NCBI GenBank assembly: GCA_021785175.1
Contig: JAJYGH010000065.1
Coordinates: 24,671-88,670 of the forward strand
Reading direction: 5' to 3'
Origin: Chloroflexota bacterium
GTDB taxonomy: Bacteria > Chloroflexota > Limnocylindria > Limnocylindrales > CSP1-4
DNA length: 64,000 bases
This document shows, one piece after another, positions 42,170-51,852 of this stretch. The notes under the pieces were generated by a model. It saw only the letters and a list, made by a program, of their open reading frames with translations, was not told the origin of the DNA and searched no databases. Position numbers and translations under genes: made by a program. Positions within the stretch are counted from its first letter, which is position 1; every line of letters starts with the position of its first letter.

Positions 42170-43401
42170 TTGCCCCGGCGATCGCTCCCCTCGGCCGGCG
42201 GCGGGTCATCCCACGCCGTCGCCGCCCGACCCAGCGGATGCCAGTCGCTCGCGCGCGATCGGCGCACGAGCGCTGACGCGAAGGGCAGCGCCCCGAGCAG
42301 CATCACGACCTGCCACCCCGGGCCGTTCAGCAGCGACGTGAGCCCGACCGCCGTCCACAGCAGCGGCGCATCCAGCGCGAGGAGCGCCGGTGCCGTGACG
42401 ACGAAACCGTGCGCCCAGAGCACCGGCGACACGATCGCCGACACCAGCCCGAGGGCCGCCAGTCCGCGCGTGCCGGAGACCCGCAGCGCCAGGATCACGG
42501 CGACGATGCCGACCGCGACGAACACGCCGTACGGCAGGACGTGTGACAGCGAGAAGCCGTAGAGGCCCGGCAGGAACCGCTGCGAGTCGCGGTACGCGAT
42601 GAGCGCTCCGACCCACCTCCCCCACGCCCCGACGCCCGTCAGCGGCAGCGTGAGGGCCGTCCACGCGAGCAGCACGCCGATGCCCGTCGCGAGTGCCCGC
42701 CCACGCCGCGCCCGCAGGAGCCACAGGGCCGGCACCGCGTCCTGGGGCTTCAGCATCGGCCCGAGGACGAGCGTCCAGCCCACGCTCGGACCGAGGGCGA
42801 AGAGGACCGCCGCGGGCTCCGCCACGTTCCCCACGTAGAGCCCCTGGAAGACCGGCGGCCAGACGAGTGCCGCGAGTGCCCACGGCCACGGAAGGCCGAA
42901 ACGTCGGAGGGCGAACAGGACGGCGCCGGCCGAGCCGATGATCCATGCCGACTCGGCGAGCCACCGCGGCGGAAGCGCCAGGAGCGCGGCGAGCGGCAGC
43001 GTCGGCGGCGGATACAGGAAGGGCAGATCGCCCGGGTTCGCGGGGTATCCATGGAGGGGCGCCGCGATGTACGGGGCCGCACCGTGGAGAAACGCAGTCC
43101 CGGCGTGCAGGTAGATCAGGAAGTCCCGACCCGGTTCGCCGGCAAACACGGCGATGTCGGTCAGGACGCAGGCGACCGCCGCCTCGAGCGCAAGAAACGG
43201 CGCAGGCCCGGTCCCAACGGATTCCAGGCGCGCGACGACGCCGATCGTCACCGCTCCGACGGCGACGAGCGCGAGCCACAGCTCGTCGTACGGCGCGTTC
43301 AAGACGCGGCGCGCCCAACTCTCGTGCAGGAGCAGCACGGCAAGCGCGGGGACGAGCGCCCATTCCGCCACGCCGAGCGCCCGCCGAGCACGTTCCCCCA
43401 T
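42151..43401 (-). CDS. GT87-like (DUF2029) membrane glycosyltransferase
   Basis: A 416-residue polytopic protein with about ten membrane helices. An early loop reads GRDFLIYLHAGTAFLHG, followed by PFLYPPPTLPL, the arrangement of GT-C polyprenol-dependent mannosyltransferases in family GT87. LKPQDAVPAL matches the mid-protein KPQ motif of the family. It probably transfers a sugar from a lipid carrier at the outer face of the membrane; acceptor unknown. ATG at 43401. No other glycan gene is adjacent. Confidence 0.75.
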   Translation of the reverse strand: MGERARRALGVAEWALVPALAVLLLHESWARRVLNAPYDELWLALVAVGAVTIGVVARLESVGTGPAPFLALEAAVACVLTDIAVFAGEPGRDFLIYLHAGTAFLHGAAPYIAAPLHGYPANPGDLPFLYPPPTLPLAALLALPPRWLAESAWIIGSAGAVLFALRRFGLPWPWALAALVWPPVFQGLYVGNVAEPAAVLFALGPSVGWTLVLGPMLKPQDAVPALWLLRARRGRALATGIGVLLAWTALTLPLTGVGAWGRWVGALIAYRDSQRFLPGLYGFSLSHVLPYGVFVAVGIVAVILALRVSGTRGLAALGLVSAIVSPVLWAHGFVVTAPALLALDAPLLWTAVGLTSLLNGPGWQVVMLLGALPFASALVRRSRASDWHPLGRAATAWDDPPPAEGSDRRGNQTATT

Positions 43402-43644
43402 CGCCGAGCATGTTCGGGTTCGCGGCGCGCCGCCGATCTCTCCGCCCCGGCCCGAGACGTTGCTGCGTCGATGCGAAGGCGGCGCCGGCGGAGGCGCTGA
43501 GACGGCGCTGTCGACATCGGCAGGGGGCCCGGGCCACGCGATGAACGCAAGGTGACCCGGGGTTGCCGTTGCTGCTCCCGTGTCGTCGGAACGGGTATCC
43601 TCACCCGCCCGCGGACTCGATGCCGCGGGGTTCAGGAGCAACGG

Positions 43645-45066
43645 ATGCATCCCCGCGTCCCCACCGAGCCGACGCCGTGCGACACCGCCCCGGCGTCCGC
43701 GTCTCATCGCGCTGCCCCCGCGCCCGGGTCGCGGCTGGCTGCCTCCGCGTCCGGAAGCCGCCGGCCGACCGTGACCCGCGCCCGTCGAAGGGCGGCATCC
43801 ACGAGCCGGCTCGCGCTCGCCGCCCTCGCGACCGCCCTCCTCGTCCTCTCGTGCGGCAGCCCCACCCGCGCCGGGGCAACGGGCGCCGGGGCAACGGGCG
43901 CCGTGAAGGGGGCCCTCGGCTCGCCCGCATCCCGCCAAGCCCCGTCCGGCCCCGGCGCCGCGCCGACCACATCGACGTCCGAGTCGGCGCCGCTGCTCAC
44001 GCCGTCCATGCGCGAGGCACTGTCGTCGGAGCTGCTGCGTCTCCGCGCGGTCCACCATCTCCCCGGCATGCAGGCGGTCGTGCGCCTGGCGGACGGAGAG
44101 ACGTGGATCGCCGATGCGGGCTATGCGAACCTCGCCATGCGGACGAGGGTGACGCCGACCACCGTCTTCGCGGCCGGCAGCATCACGAAGACGTTCGTAT
44201 CCGCGCTCGTGCTCCAGCTCGTCGACCAGCACGTGCTCGCGCTCGACGACCCGGTGTCACGCTGGCTCCCCGGCTTCGCGCCCGCGCGCGGCGTGACGAT
44301 CCGCGAGCTCCTCGATCACACGAGCGGGATCACCGAACCGTTCAACGATCAGACGCTGCTCGCGCAGCTCGGCGCGGCGCCGTCGCGGGCGTGGATGCCC
44401 GCCGAGGTGCTGGCCTACGCAGCCCGCGCCGGGTTCGCTCCCGGGCACGGTTGGCTGTACTCGAACGCGAACTACATCCTCCTCGGGCAGATCGTCCGCG
44501 CCGCGACCGGGCGTGGCGTCCCCTCGCTGCTGCAGTCGCGGTTCTTCGGCCCGCTCGGGCTGTCCCACACCTTCCTGCAGGGACCGTCCCCGCCGCCCGC
44601 CGCGCTCCCTCGTGCGACCGGGTACGACGCGTCGACCGACACGTCGTGGCCCGCCCTCGCGCTCGGGGACGGCACGAGGTACGTGCCATTCACGTCGCTT
44701 GCCACGGCCCTCGGGACTGCGGGCGCGCTCGTGACGACCGCGGACGACCTGTCACGGTGGGCCGCGGCGCTGTACGGCGGCCGCGTCCTGTCCCCGTCGG
44801 CGCTCTCGTCGATGCTCGACTTCGGGCTGACCCGCGGTCTCCACCCCCGGTGGCCATACGGCCTCGGCGTGCAGCGGGTCACGCTCGACGGCCAGGTCGC
44901 GATCGGGCACTCGGGGCTTCTGTCGGGCTTCCACGCGGCGATGCGCTACTTCCCGGCCTCCGGGACCACGATCGTCGTGCTCGTGAACGCCGACGCCACC
45001 GACCCGGACGTGCTGGTGGCCGGCCTCCTGACAGCGCTCGGCACGCCCGGTCACGGCATCCCGTAG
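43645..45066 (+). CDS. beta-lactamase-fold serine hydrolase, probable lipoprotein
   Basis: A 473-residue class C beta-lactamase/D-alanyl-D-alanine carboxypeptidase family protein. After an Arg-rich start comes a hydrophobic segment ending LVLSC with Cys70, a plausible lipobox. Catalytic motifs are S179-x-x-K182 (GSITKTF), Y272-S-N (LYSNANY) and HSG near the end. It acts outside the membrane, on peptidoglycan stem peptides or as an esterase. ATG 43645 follows AGGAG. A paralogue lies 57 bases downstream on the same strand. Confidence 0.83.
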   Translation: MHPRVPTEPTPCDTAPASASHRAAPAPGSRLAASASGSRRPTVTRARRRAASTSRLALAALATALLVLSCGSPTRAGATGAGATGAVKGALGSPASRQAPSGPGAAPTTSTSESAPLLTPSMREALSSELLRLRAVHHLPGMQAVVRLADGETWIADAGYANLAMRTRVTPTTVFAAGSITKTFVSALVLQLVDQHVLALDDPVSRWLPGFAPARGVTIRELLDHTSGITEPFNDQTLLAQLGAAPSRAWMPAEVLAYAARAGFAPGHGWLYSNANYILLGQIVRAATGRGVPSLLQSRFFGPLGLSHTFLQGPSPPPAALPRATGYDASTDTSWPALALGDGTRYVPFTSLATALGTAGALVTTADDLSRWAAALYGGRVLSPSALSSMLDFGLTRGLHPRWPYGLGVQRVTLDGQVAIGHSGLLSGFHAAMRYFPASGTTIVVLVNADATDPDVLVAGLLTALGTPGHGIP

Positions 45067-45123
45067 GGGGTCCTACGGCGCCTGCGGGATGCCGGCGGTT
45101 TTCGCGCCGCGTACGGTCGCGGC

Positions 45124-46374
45124 ATGGCCGTCACGATCCGCGCTCCGCGTCCCGTCCACGCCACCCGACGTCCGGCGCCGCGGCGCGGCGCCGCCGCCCT
45201 TGCCCTCGTGCTGCTCGCGGGGCTCGCGCTTCCTGCCCCGTCGCTTGCGGCCTCCGTGACCGCCTCGGCCGCAACCGCGCGCACGGTCGCGAGCGTGGGG
45301 TCCAGCCCGGTCCCCGTGTTCACCGATGCCCTGCGCGCGAAGCTGACCTCGACGCTCGCCCTGCTCCGGACGAAGAACCACCTCCCCGGGCTGCAGGTCG
45401 CGATCCGGTTCCCCAACGGCACCGTGTGGGACGGCCACGCGGGCTTCGCGAACGTGGCAGGCCGGCGCGCCCTGACGAACTTCACGCTGTTCGACGCGGG
45501 CAGCATCACCAAGACGTTCGTCGCGGCCCTCACGGTCCAGCTCGCCGGACAGGGCGTCCTCAGCCTGGACGATCCGCTGTCGAAGTGGATCCCGGACCTG
45601 CCGTTCGACGACGGGGTCACGCTCCGGCAGATGCTCGACCATACGAGCGGCATCTTCGATCCCTTCATGCACCCCGCCCTCAACAACGCGATCGTCGATC
45701 ACCCGGCGACCGTCTTCACGCCCGCTCGGGTGATCTCGTACGTGGGTGCGCCCCTCTTCACCGCAGGCCAGGGCTGGTCGTACTCGAACGCAAACTACAT
45801 CCTGCTCGGTCAGGTCATCGAGAAGGCGACGGGGCAGACGCTCGCCTCGCTGCTGCGCAAGCGCTTCCTCGTGCCGCTGCACCTGGCCAACACGTTCCTC
45901 CAGAGCGAGGAACCGATCTCGGGCGCGGCGGCCACCGGGTACACGTACACGAGCGACACGACGTGGGCCCTGAAGAGCGTCTCCGTCGGATCGCGGTACG
46001 TCCCGTACGCGTCGCTTGCCACGGCGATCGGGTCCGCGGGCTCGCTGGTGACCACGGCCGACGACCTGGCGCGGTGGGCCCTCTACCTGTACCGCAACAA
46101 GGTGCTGCCACCGGCCCTGCTCTCGCAGATGCTCGACTTCAGCCTCACCGCGCCGTTCCACCCGAAGCTGCCGTACGGGCTCGGCGTCCAGCGTCGCAGC
46201 CTGAGCGGCTGGGGGTCGTGGGGCCATGACGGCGCCATCGAGGGCTTCCACTCCTCCATGCGCTACTTCCCCGCCGCGGACGGCATCTCGATCGTCGTCC
46301 TGACGAACTCCGACCACGTCGATCCCGACATACTGGTGGAAGCGTTCCTGGACGACATCTTCCCGCCCGCCTGA
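45124..46374 (+). CDS. beta-lactamase-fold serine hydrolase, secreted (paralogue)
   Basis: A 416-residue paralogue of the upstream gene. A clear signal peptide (1-42, ending PAPSLAA) replaces the lipobox. Motifs are S127-x-x-K130 (GSITKTF), Y220-S-N222 (YSNANYI) and HDG. Long stretches around SITK, SNANYILLGQ and LVTTADDL are shared with the neighbour, pointing to tandem duplication. Same candidate activities: carboxypeptidase, peptidase or esterase. Start ATG 45124. Confidence 0.83.
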   Translation: MAVTIRAPRPVHATRRPAPRRGAAALALVLLAGLALPAPSLAASVTASAATARTVASVGSSPVPVFTDALRAKLTSTLALLRTKNHLPGLQVAIRFPNGTVWDGHAGFANVAGRRALTNFTLFDAGSITKTFVAALTVQLAGQGVLSLDDPLSKWIPDLPFDDGVTLRQMLDHTSGIFDPFMHPALNNAIVDHPATVFTPARVISYVGAPLFTAGQGWSYSNANYILLGQVIEKATGQTLASLLRKRFLVPLHLANTFLQSEEPISGAAATGYTYTSDTTWALKSVSVGSRYVPYASLATAIGSAGSLVTTADDLARWALYLYRNKVLPPALLSQMLDFSLTAPFHPKLPYGLGVQRRSLSGWGSWGHDGAIEGFHSSMRYFPAADGISIVVLTNSDHVDPDILVEAFLDDIFPPA

Positions 46375-46420
46375 TCGCGCGCGGGCCTCGTCAGCGCGCC
46401 CTCCCGCCTGTCTGGGCACT

Positions 46421-46438
46421 CGGCCGATCGATCGGCCG
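46421..46438. terminator. 18-bp perfect palindrome between convergent genes
   Basis: CGGCCGATCGATCGGCCG is fully self-complementary and lies between the stops of the serine hydrolase (46374) and the MmpL transporter (46452). It could act as a bidirectional terminator, but has no U-tract. Confidence 0.4.
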
Positions 46439-46451
46439 CTGCGCCGCGCGG

Positions 46452-48755
46452 TCAGGGGAGCGCCGTGCCCCGCGACGGCTCGTCGCGGGGCACGCCGGCG
46501 CCGACCTCGAGACGGCTCGGCCACCAGTTCCAGCGCCCGAGCAGCGCGACGACCGACGGGACCAGGAGCGACCGCACGAGGAACGTGTCCATCAGCACGC
46601 CGGCGGCCAGCCCATACCCGATCTGCTGGATCTGGGCCGCCCCCGCGGTGCCGCTCGTCGCGATCGCGAGGACCACGAAGCTGCCGCCCAGGATGACGCC
46701 GGCCGTGGTGACCGTGCCACCGGTACGGCCGATCGCGCGCGTCACGGCTTCCCTCAGTGGGTGGTCGTGCGCCTCCTCCCGGATGCGGCTCATGACCAGG
46801 ATGTTGTAGTCGGAGCCGAGCGCCATCAGGAACACGAACATCAGGAACGGCAGGACGAAGTTGAGGCCGGCCTGCCCGCCGAGCCACACGAACAGGACGC
46901 CCGTCAGGCCGAGGGCCGCGAGGTACGAGAGCACGACGCTCGCGACGAGGTACAGCGGCGCCACGAGGCTCCGCATCACGACCGCCAGAAGGATGGCGAT
47001 CAGCACGGCCACGATGGGGATGATCCGCACGAGGTCGGTGTACGAGACGTTGCTCACGTCATAGGCGAACTCGACGTTGCCGAGGAGGCCGCTGGCGGAC
47101 GCGCCCGCAGACCTCGCGACGCGGGCAACGTCCGCGCGGTAGCCGGGCACGGCCGCGAGGGCGCTCGGGCTCGAGGTGTCGCCACTGCCCACGGCGGCGG
47201 ACCACTGGGCCGTGCGGCCGTCGGGGCTGATGAGGTTCGCTGTGGCCCGGTACGCGTCGTATGCGAGCTGCGGGACGAGGATGCCGTGGGCCTCGACGGG
47301 CGGCAGGGCGCGGGCCGGCCCGAGCGTCGCGTGCAGCCCCGTGAGCTGGGCGACCGTGAGCGGGATGCCGTTCGGATCGAGCGGCCCGACCAGTCCCCCG
47401 AAGCCGGGCAGTTTCGCGAGGCCGGCCTGTGCCGCGGTGAGCTGCGACGGGTCGTTCCATACCGACACGGGGAACTGCATCAGGATCGCGGTGCGGTTGG
47501 CGGTCGACGACGGGAAGTGCGCGTCGAGGAGCGCGGTGCCGGCGGCGGAATCGGTGCCCGGCGGGGACGACGTCACGTCGCCGAAGCCGGCCACCCCGGT
47601 GCTGAGCAGGGTCGCCGCGAGACCGCCGAACAGGACGATCCCAACCACGAACGTGACGGCGGGGCGGCGCGTCGCGACGGCGCCGACCCGGTCCCACAGC
47701 CCGCGGGCCTCCACGGGTTCATGCCGGATGTCGCTCGGCCAGAAGACCGCCCGGCCGAGCACCGCCAGCAGCGCCGGCAGCAGCGTCAGCCCCGCCAGCA
47801 GCATGAGGGCGATGCCGATGGCGAGGGAGGGCCCGAGGCTCTGGTAGAGGCCGAACTGGGCCAGCGCGACGCTGGTGAGCGCCGCGATGACCGTCAGGGC
47901 GGAGAACGTGATCGACTCGCCGACGCGCGTCACCGCCCGCACGACCGCATCCGGCCCCGAGAGCCCGCGTCGCAGCTCCTCCCGCACGCGGAACACCAGG
48001 AAGACGCCGTAGTCGGTGCCCGCCCCGAGGATCAGGACGATCAGCATGAACTGGGTGATCGACGACACCTGGACCCCGGCGCTCGCGGCTTCCGCGATCA
48101 CGGGGCCGGCGAGGGCCAGCACGAAGACCGATGGAATGAGCGTCACGAGCGGCGCGAGCACGGCCCGGAACGCGAGGAGCAGGAGCACGACGATGAACAG
48201 GACCGACAGCAGCTGCGTGCGGTTCTGCGAGCTTCCGGATGCGGCCGCGTTGTCGACCTGGATGGCGATCTCGCCGGTGAGATGGACCTGCAGCCCCGCC
48301 GGAGCAGCCTGGGCATCCGCCTGGCGGATGGCCGTCACGAGGCTCGCCGCCTCGCCCCCGCCCGCAAACTGCGGAACGTTCGCCTCGATGAGGGCCTGCC
48401 TGGCCTCACCGTCCCGCGAGATGCCCAGGTCGATCACGTCCTTCACGTGCGGCAACCTGCCGATGCGGGCCTCGAGCGCGTCGAGCGCCGAGTTGTCGGC
48501 CGGCGTCAGGCCGCCGGGCCGGGCCGCGATCAGCGTCGCGGTCGCCAGGTTCGCGTTCTGGAACGGGGATGCCATCGACGCGGCCCGCATGCTCGGCACG
48601 TTCGACGGGAGGAAGCCGCTGGTCGTGTCCTTGGCAACGCTGCCGAGCGACGGAAGCGTCCGCACGGCGACGATGGTGACGACGATCCAGGCCAGGATGA
48701 TCGGGTAGCGAAAGCGCACGCTGGCCCGGCCGAGCAGCGCGAAGAGTCGACTCAC
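46452..48755 (-). CDS. MmpL-family RND transporter
   Basis: A 767-residue, two-repeat RND permease with about 12 helices. Each half has an MMPL domain: the first carries ILGAGTDYGVFLVFRVREEL, the second ALGSDYNILVMSRIREE (both read with breaks), the GxDY motif that carries protons. Large extracytoplasmic loops lie at about 40-170 and 400-560. Family members export lipids, siderophores or drugs; no lipid-synthesis gene is near. GTG at 48755 with GAGGAA upstream. The gap 48756-49035 holds no recognisable feature. Confidence 0.87.
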   Translation of the reverse strand: MSRLFALLGRASVRFRYPIILAWIVVTIVAVRTLPSLGSVAKDTTSGFLPSNVPSMRAASMASPFQNANLATATLIAARPGGLTPADNSALDALEARIGRLPHVKDVIDLGISRDGEARQALIEANVPQFAGGGEAASLVTAIRQADAQAAPAGLQVHLTGEIAIQVDNAAASGSSQNRTQLLSVLFIVVLLLLAFRAVLAPLVTLIPSVFVLALAGPVIAEAASAGVQVSSITQFMLIVLILGAGTDYGVFLVFRVREELRRGLSGPDAVVRAVTRVGESITFSALTVIAALTSVALAQFGLYQSLGPSLAIGIALMLLAGLTLLPALLAVLGRAVFWPSDIRHEPVEARGLWDRVGAVATRRPAVTFVVGIVLFGGLAATLLSTGVAGFGDVTSSPPGTDSAAGTALLDAHFPSSTANRTAILMQFPVSVWNDPSQLTAAQAGLAKLPGFGGLVGPLDPNGIPLTVAQLTGLHATLGPARALPPVEAHGILVPQLAYDAYRATANLISPDGRTAQWSAAVGSGDTSSPSALAAVPGYRADVARVARSAGASASGLLGNVEFAYDVSNVSYTDLVRIIPIVAVLIAILLAVVMRSLVAPLYLVASVVLSYLAALGLTGVLFVWLGGQAGLNFVLPFLMFVFLMALGSDYNILVMSRIREEAHDHPLREAVTRAIGRTGGTVTTAGVILGGSFVVLAIATSGTAGAAQIQQIGYGLAAGVLMDTFLVRSLLVPSVVALLGRWNWWPSRLEVGAGVPRDEPSRGTALP

Positions 48756-49035
48756 AGTTCCTCACTCGAGTGTCGGAGCGATGCCCGAGAGGCCGTCCGG
48801 CCCGTCGCGCACGCCACGAGGGCGCAGTCCCGAGCGCAGGATCCCGGGTATCCGGTGGAGGTCGGCAGCGTGGCGGGTCCGGTGTTGCGCCGGATACGCG
48901 GCGGTGCCTCGGGCATCCTAACCGGGGAACGCGGAACGAGCCTCGCCGCGCCGCGGGACGTGAGGTTCGCGGGGCGCGGCATGCCAGCCTCGCGCGCCAC
49001 GACACGCGAGCGACGGGGGGCGGACGCCGGCCTGG

Positions 49036-50469
49036 TCAGCCCTCCGGATCGGCCGCCCTGCGGCGTTCGCGTCGTCGTTCCGCGAACTCGCCGAGCTGGC
49101 GCTCGAAGCCCTGGTCGGACGGCTCGTAGTAGCGCGTCCCGACGAGCCTGTCCGGCAGGTACTGCTGCTCGACGTCCGCCCCCGGGAAGTCATGCGGGTA
49201 CCGGTATCCGACCCCGATGCCGTGGCTCTTCATCCGCGCCACGGGCGCGTTCCGGAGGTGCATGGGAACGGGCAGGGGGGCCAGCCGTTCGGCGTCCGCC
49301 CGCGCCGCAAAGTACGCCCGACCCGCCCGGTTCGACTTCGGAAGGGCGGCCAGCAGCGCCGTGGCCTGGGCCAGAGCGTACTGCGCCTCGGGCAGGCCGA
49401 CGTACTCCAGCGCCTGCGACGCTGCGACCGCGACCTGCAGCCCCCGCGGGTCCGCGTTGCCCACGTCCTCGCTCGCGAGGATGATCAGGCGACGCGCGAT
49501 GAAGCGGGGGTCCTCGCCCGCGACGATGAGCTCCGCGAGCCAGTACAGCGCGGCGTCCGGGTCGTTGCCGCGGACACTCTTGATGAACGCGGAGATCGTG
49601 TCGTAGTGTCGCTCGCCGACGAGGTCGTACGCGGCCGCGCGCTGCTGCGCCGCCGCCTCGAGGTCCTCCCGCCGTGGCGCGACCCGCCCCTCGGCGTCGC
49701 GCGCCCCCTCGGTCTCGCCCAGCGACGCCGTCGCCTCGAGCAGGTTCAGCGCCTGTCGGGCGTCGCCCCCCGACATCTGCACGAGCAGGCGCATGACGTC
49801 GTCGTCGAGCACGACTCCGCCGCCCAGCCCCCGCTCCTCGTCCACCAGCGCCGCGCGCACGACCCGTTCGATCGCATCGTCGTCGAGCGGCTCGAGCCGG
49901 AACACGCGCATCCGGCTCAGCAGCGGCGGGTTCACGGACAGATACGCGTTCTCCGTGGTCGCCCCGACGAGCGTGACGGTCCCCTCCTCCACGTGCGGCA
50001 ACAGTGCGTCCTGCTGCGCCCGGTTGAAGCGGTGGATCTCGTCGATGAACAGCACCGTGGGAGCGCCCGCGGGATCGAGGCGGCGGCGTTCGGCGGCTGT
50101 CGCGATCGCGGCGCGGACGTCGGCGACCCCGCTCATGACGGCCGACAGTGTGCGGAACTCGGCGCCGGCGGCCGCGGCGAGCAGGCGCGCGAGGGTCGTC
50201 TTGCCGCTCCCGGGCGGGCCCCACAGGATCGCACTGGGGAGGGCTCGCGCGGCGACGAACCGCCGGAACGGCCCCTGCGGCCCGACGAGATGCTCCTGGC
50301 CGACGAACTCGTCGAGCGAGCGCGGACGCATCCGCGCGGCGAGCGGCTGGCGGGCCGATGGGCCGGCGGCACTGCCGGGACCCGAGGATTGTGCGGAATC
50401 ACCGGACGGCGCGGGCTCGCCCGGGAACAGAATGGAGGGTGCCCGCGGGTCCGGGCGGCGGCGCGCCAC
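49036..50469 (-). CDS. rarA: replication-associated recombination protein RarA (MgsA/WRNIP1 family)
   Basis: AAA+ ATPase acting at stalled replication forks. From GTG at 50469, about 477 residues. MRPRSLDEFVGQEHL, Walker A GPPGSGKTT, Walker B FIDEIHRFN, sensor GATTEN, then the C-terminal tetramerisation domain (SAFIKSVRGNDPDAALYWLA and a RLIILASEDVGNADP block, read with breaks) are all diagnostic. The first 60 residues are Pro/Ser/Gly-rich and the exact start is uncertain, as no ribosome-binding site is seen at the GTG. Divergent from the serine-pathway operon. Confidence 0.92.
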   Translation of the reverse strand: MARRRPDPRAPSILFPGEPAPSGDSAQSSGPGSAAGPSARQPLAARMRPRSLDEFVGQEHLVGPQGPFRRFVAARALPSAILWGPPGSGKTTLARLLAAAAGAEFRTLSAVMSGVADVRAAIATAAERRRLDPAGAPTVLFIDEIHRFNRAQQDALLPHVEEGTVTLVGATTENAYLSVNPPLLSRMRVFRLEPLDDDAIERVVRAALVDEERGLGGGVVLDDDVMRLLVQMSGGDARQALNLLEATASLGETEGARDAEGRVAPRREDLEAAAQQRAAAYDLVGERHYDTISAFIKSVRGNDPDAALYWLAELIVAGEDPRFIARRLIILASEDVGNADPRGLQVAVAASQALEYVGLPEAQYALAQATALLAALPKSNRAGRAYFAARADAERLAPLPVPMHLRNAPVARMKSHGIGVGYRYPHDFPGADVEQQYLPDRLVGTRYYEPSDQGFERQLGEFAERRRERRRAADPEG

Positions 50470-50616
50470 GACGAGAGTGTAACGGGGTGCTCGCGCGCCG
50501 CGGACCGCGGTCCCTGCCGGCGCGCCCGCCGGGCGTTCCTGCCGGCGAGGACGCGGCTCACCCGGTAGCATCCGCACACGTTCCCGCCGCCACGAGGCCC
50601 ACGTTTGGAGTCCGCC

Positions 50617-51852
50617 ATGCCCAACCTCCAGGCACACCTTCGCGTTCCCGGACCCACGCCGCTCCCGGACGCCGTCCGGGCGGCCGGCGCCTGGCAGATG
50701 GTCAACCACCGCGGCCCGGAGTTCGCCGCGCTGATGGGCCGCGTGCTCCCGGCGCTCCAGCGCGCGTTCCGGACCTCGAACGACCTCGTGCTCGTCGGTG
50801 CGTCGGGCACGGGGGGCCTCGAGGCCGCGGTGGTCAACCACCTCTCGCCCGGCGACCCCGTGCTGGCCGTGACCATCGGCGCGTTCGGCGACCGGTTCGC
50901 GAAGATCGCGCGCCAGTACGGCGCCGACGTGACGACACTGCCGGTCGACTGGGGGCGCGCGGCCGAGCCGGGGGCGGTCGCCGAGGCGATCGTACGCATG
51001 CGTGCCGAGGGACGGTCACCCGTGGCGGTCCTCATGACCCACAACGAGACGTCGACGGGCGTGACGAACCCGATCGCGGTGCTCGCCGCCGCGGTCCGCT
51101 CGGCGGCGCCCGACGCCCTGGTCGTCGTCGACGCGATCAGCGGGCTCGGCGCCGTCCCCTTCGACACCGACGGCTGGGGCCTCGACGTCGTGGTCACCGG
51201 CTCGCAGAAGAGCTGGATGGTGCCGCCCGGACTGACGATGCTCGCCGTGTCGCCGCGGGCGTGGGCGGCGCAGGAGCGGGCCACGATGCCGCGCTTCTAC
51301 TTCGACCTCCGCGCCCACCGGGACGCCGCCACGAAGGGGTCCACGCCGTGGACGCCACCCGTCAGCGTCTGTTTCCAGCTCGACGTGGCGCTCGGGCTCA
51401 TGGAGGCGGAGGGCTACGACTCGATCTTCGCCCGCCACGCCGCCTGCGGCGCCGCGACCCGCGCCGGCCTCGCCGCGCTGGGATTCCGGCTGCTCGCGGA
51501 TCCGGAACACGCCTCGAACACCGTCACCGCCGCGTACGTGCCGGAGGGCCTCGACTGGAAGTCGTTCAACGCCGAGCTCCGCCGCCGCGGCCTCGCGCTG
51601 GCCGGCGGGCAGGGCAGGCTGACGGGCATCGTGTTCCGGGTCGGACACCTGGGCTACGTGACGCTCGACGACATCCTCGCCGCGCTCGACATCCTCGAGG
51701 AGGCGCTGGCGGACGCCGGCCGGCCGGTCGACCGGGGCTCGTCGCTCGCCGCGGCGGCTCGCGCCGGAAGCGAGGCGGCACGCGGCCGCGTACCGGACGC
51801 CACGGACCCGGTGGTGCCGAGTCCCCTGGACGCGGGACGGACCCGGGCATGA
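50617..51852 (+). CDS. class V aminotransferase, probable phosphoserine/serine-glyoxylate type
   Basis: A 411-residue PLP aminotransferase of the alanine-glyoxylate/serine-pyruvate group. Landmarks: RVPGPTPLP at the N-terminus, GASGTGGLEAAV, VVDAISGLGAVPFD with the PLP-contacting Asp, and Lys in TGSQKSWMVPPG. ATG 50617 has TTTGGAG eight bases upstream. Its stop overlaps serA (ATGA), which suggests a SerC role in the phosphorylated serine pathway, as such class V enzymes serve in several archaea and deep bacteria. Glyoxylate transamination is the alternative. Confidence 0.85.
   Translation: MPNLQAHLRVPGPTPLPDAVRAAGAWQMVNHRGPEFAALMGRVLPALQRAFRTSNDLVLVGASGTGGLEAAVVNHLSPGDPVLAVTIGAFGDRFAKIARQYGADVTTLPVDWGRAAEPGAVAEAIVRMRAEGRSPVAVLMTHNETSTGVTNPIAVLAAAVRSAAPDALVVVDAISGLGAVPFDTDGWGLDVVVTGSQKSWMVPPGLTMLAVSPRAWAAQERATMPRFYFDLRAHRDAATKGSTPWTPPVSVCFQLDVALGLMEAEGYDSIFARHAACGAATRAGLAALGFRLLADPEHASNTVTAAYVPEGLDWKSFNAELRRRGLALAGGQGRLTGIVFRVGHLGYVTLDDILAALDILEEALADAGRPVDRGSSLAAAARAGSEAARGRVPDATDPVVPSPLDAGRTRA

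Noticed and set aside
48756..49035. Small frames in the gap between the MmpL gene and rarA
   Set aside because: Candidate frames on both strands are Arg/Pro-rich, lack ribosome-binding sites and resemble no known protein.
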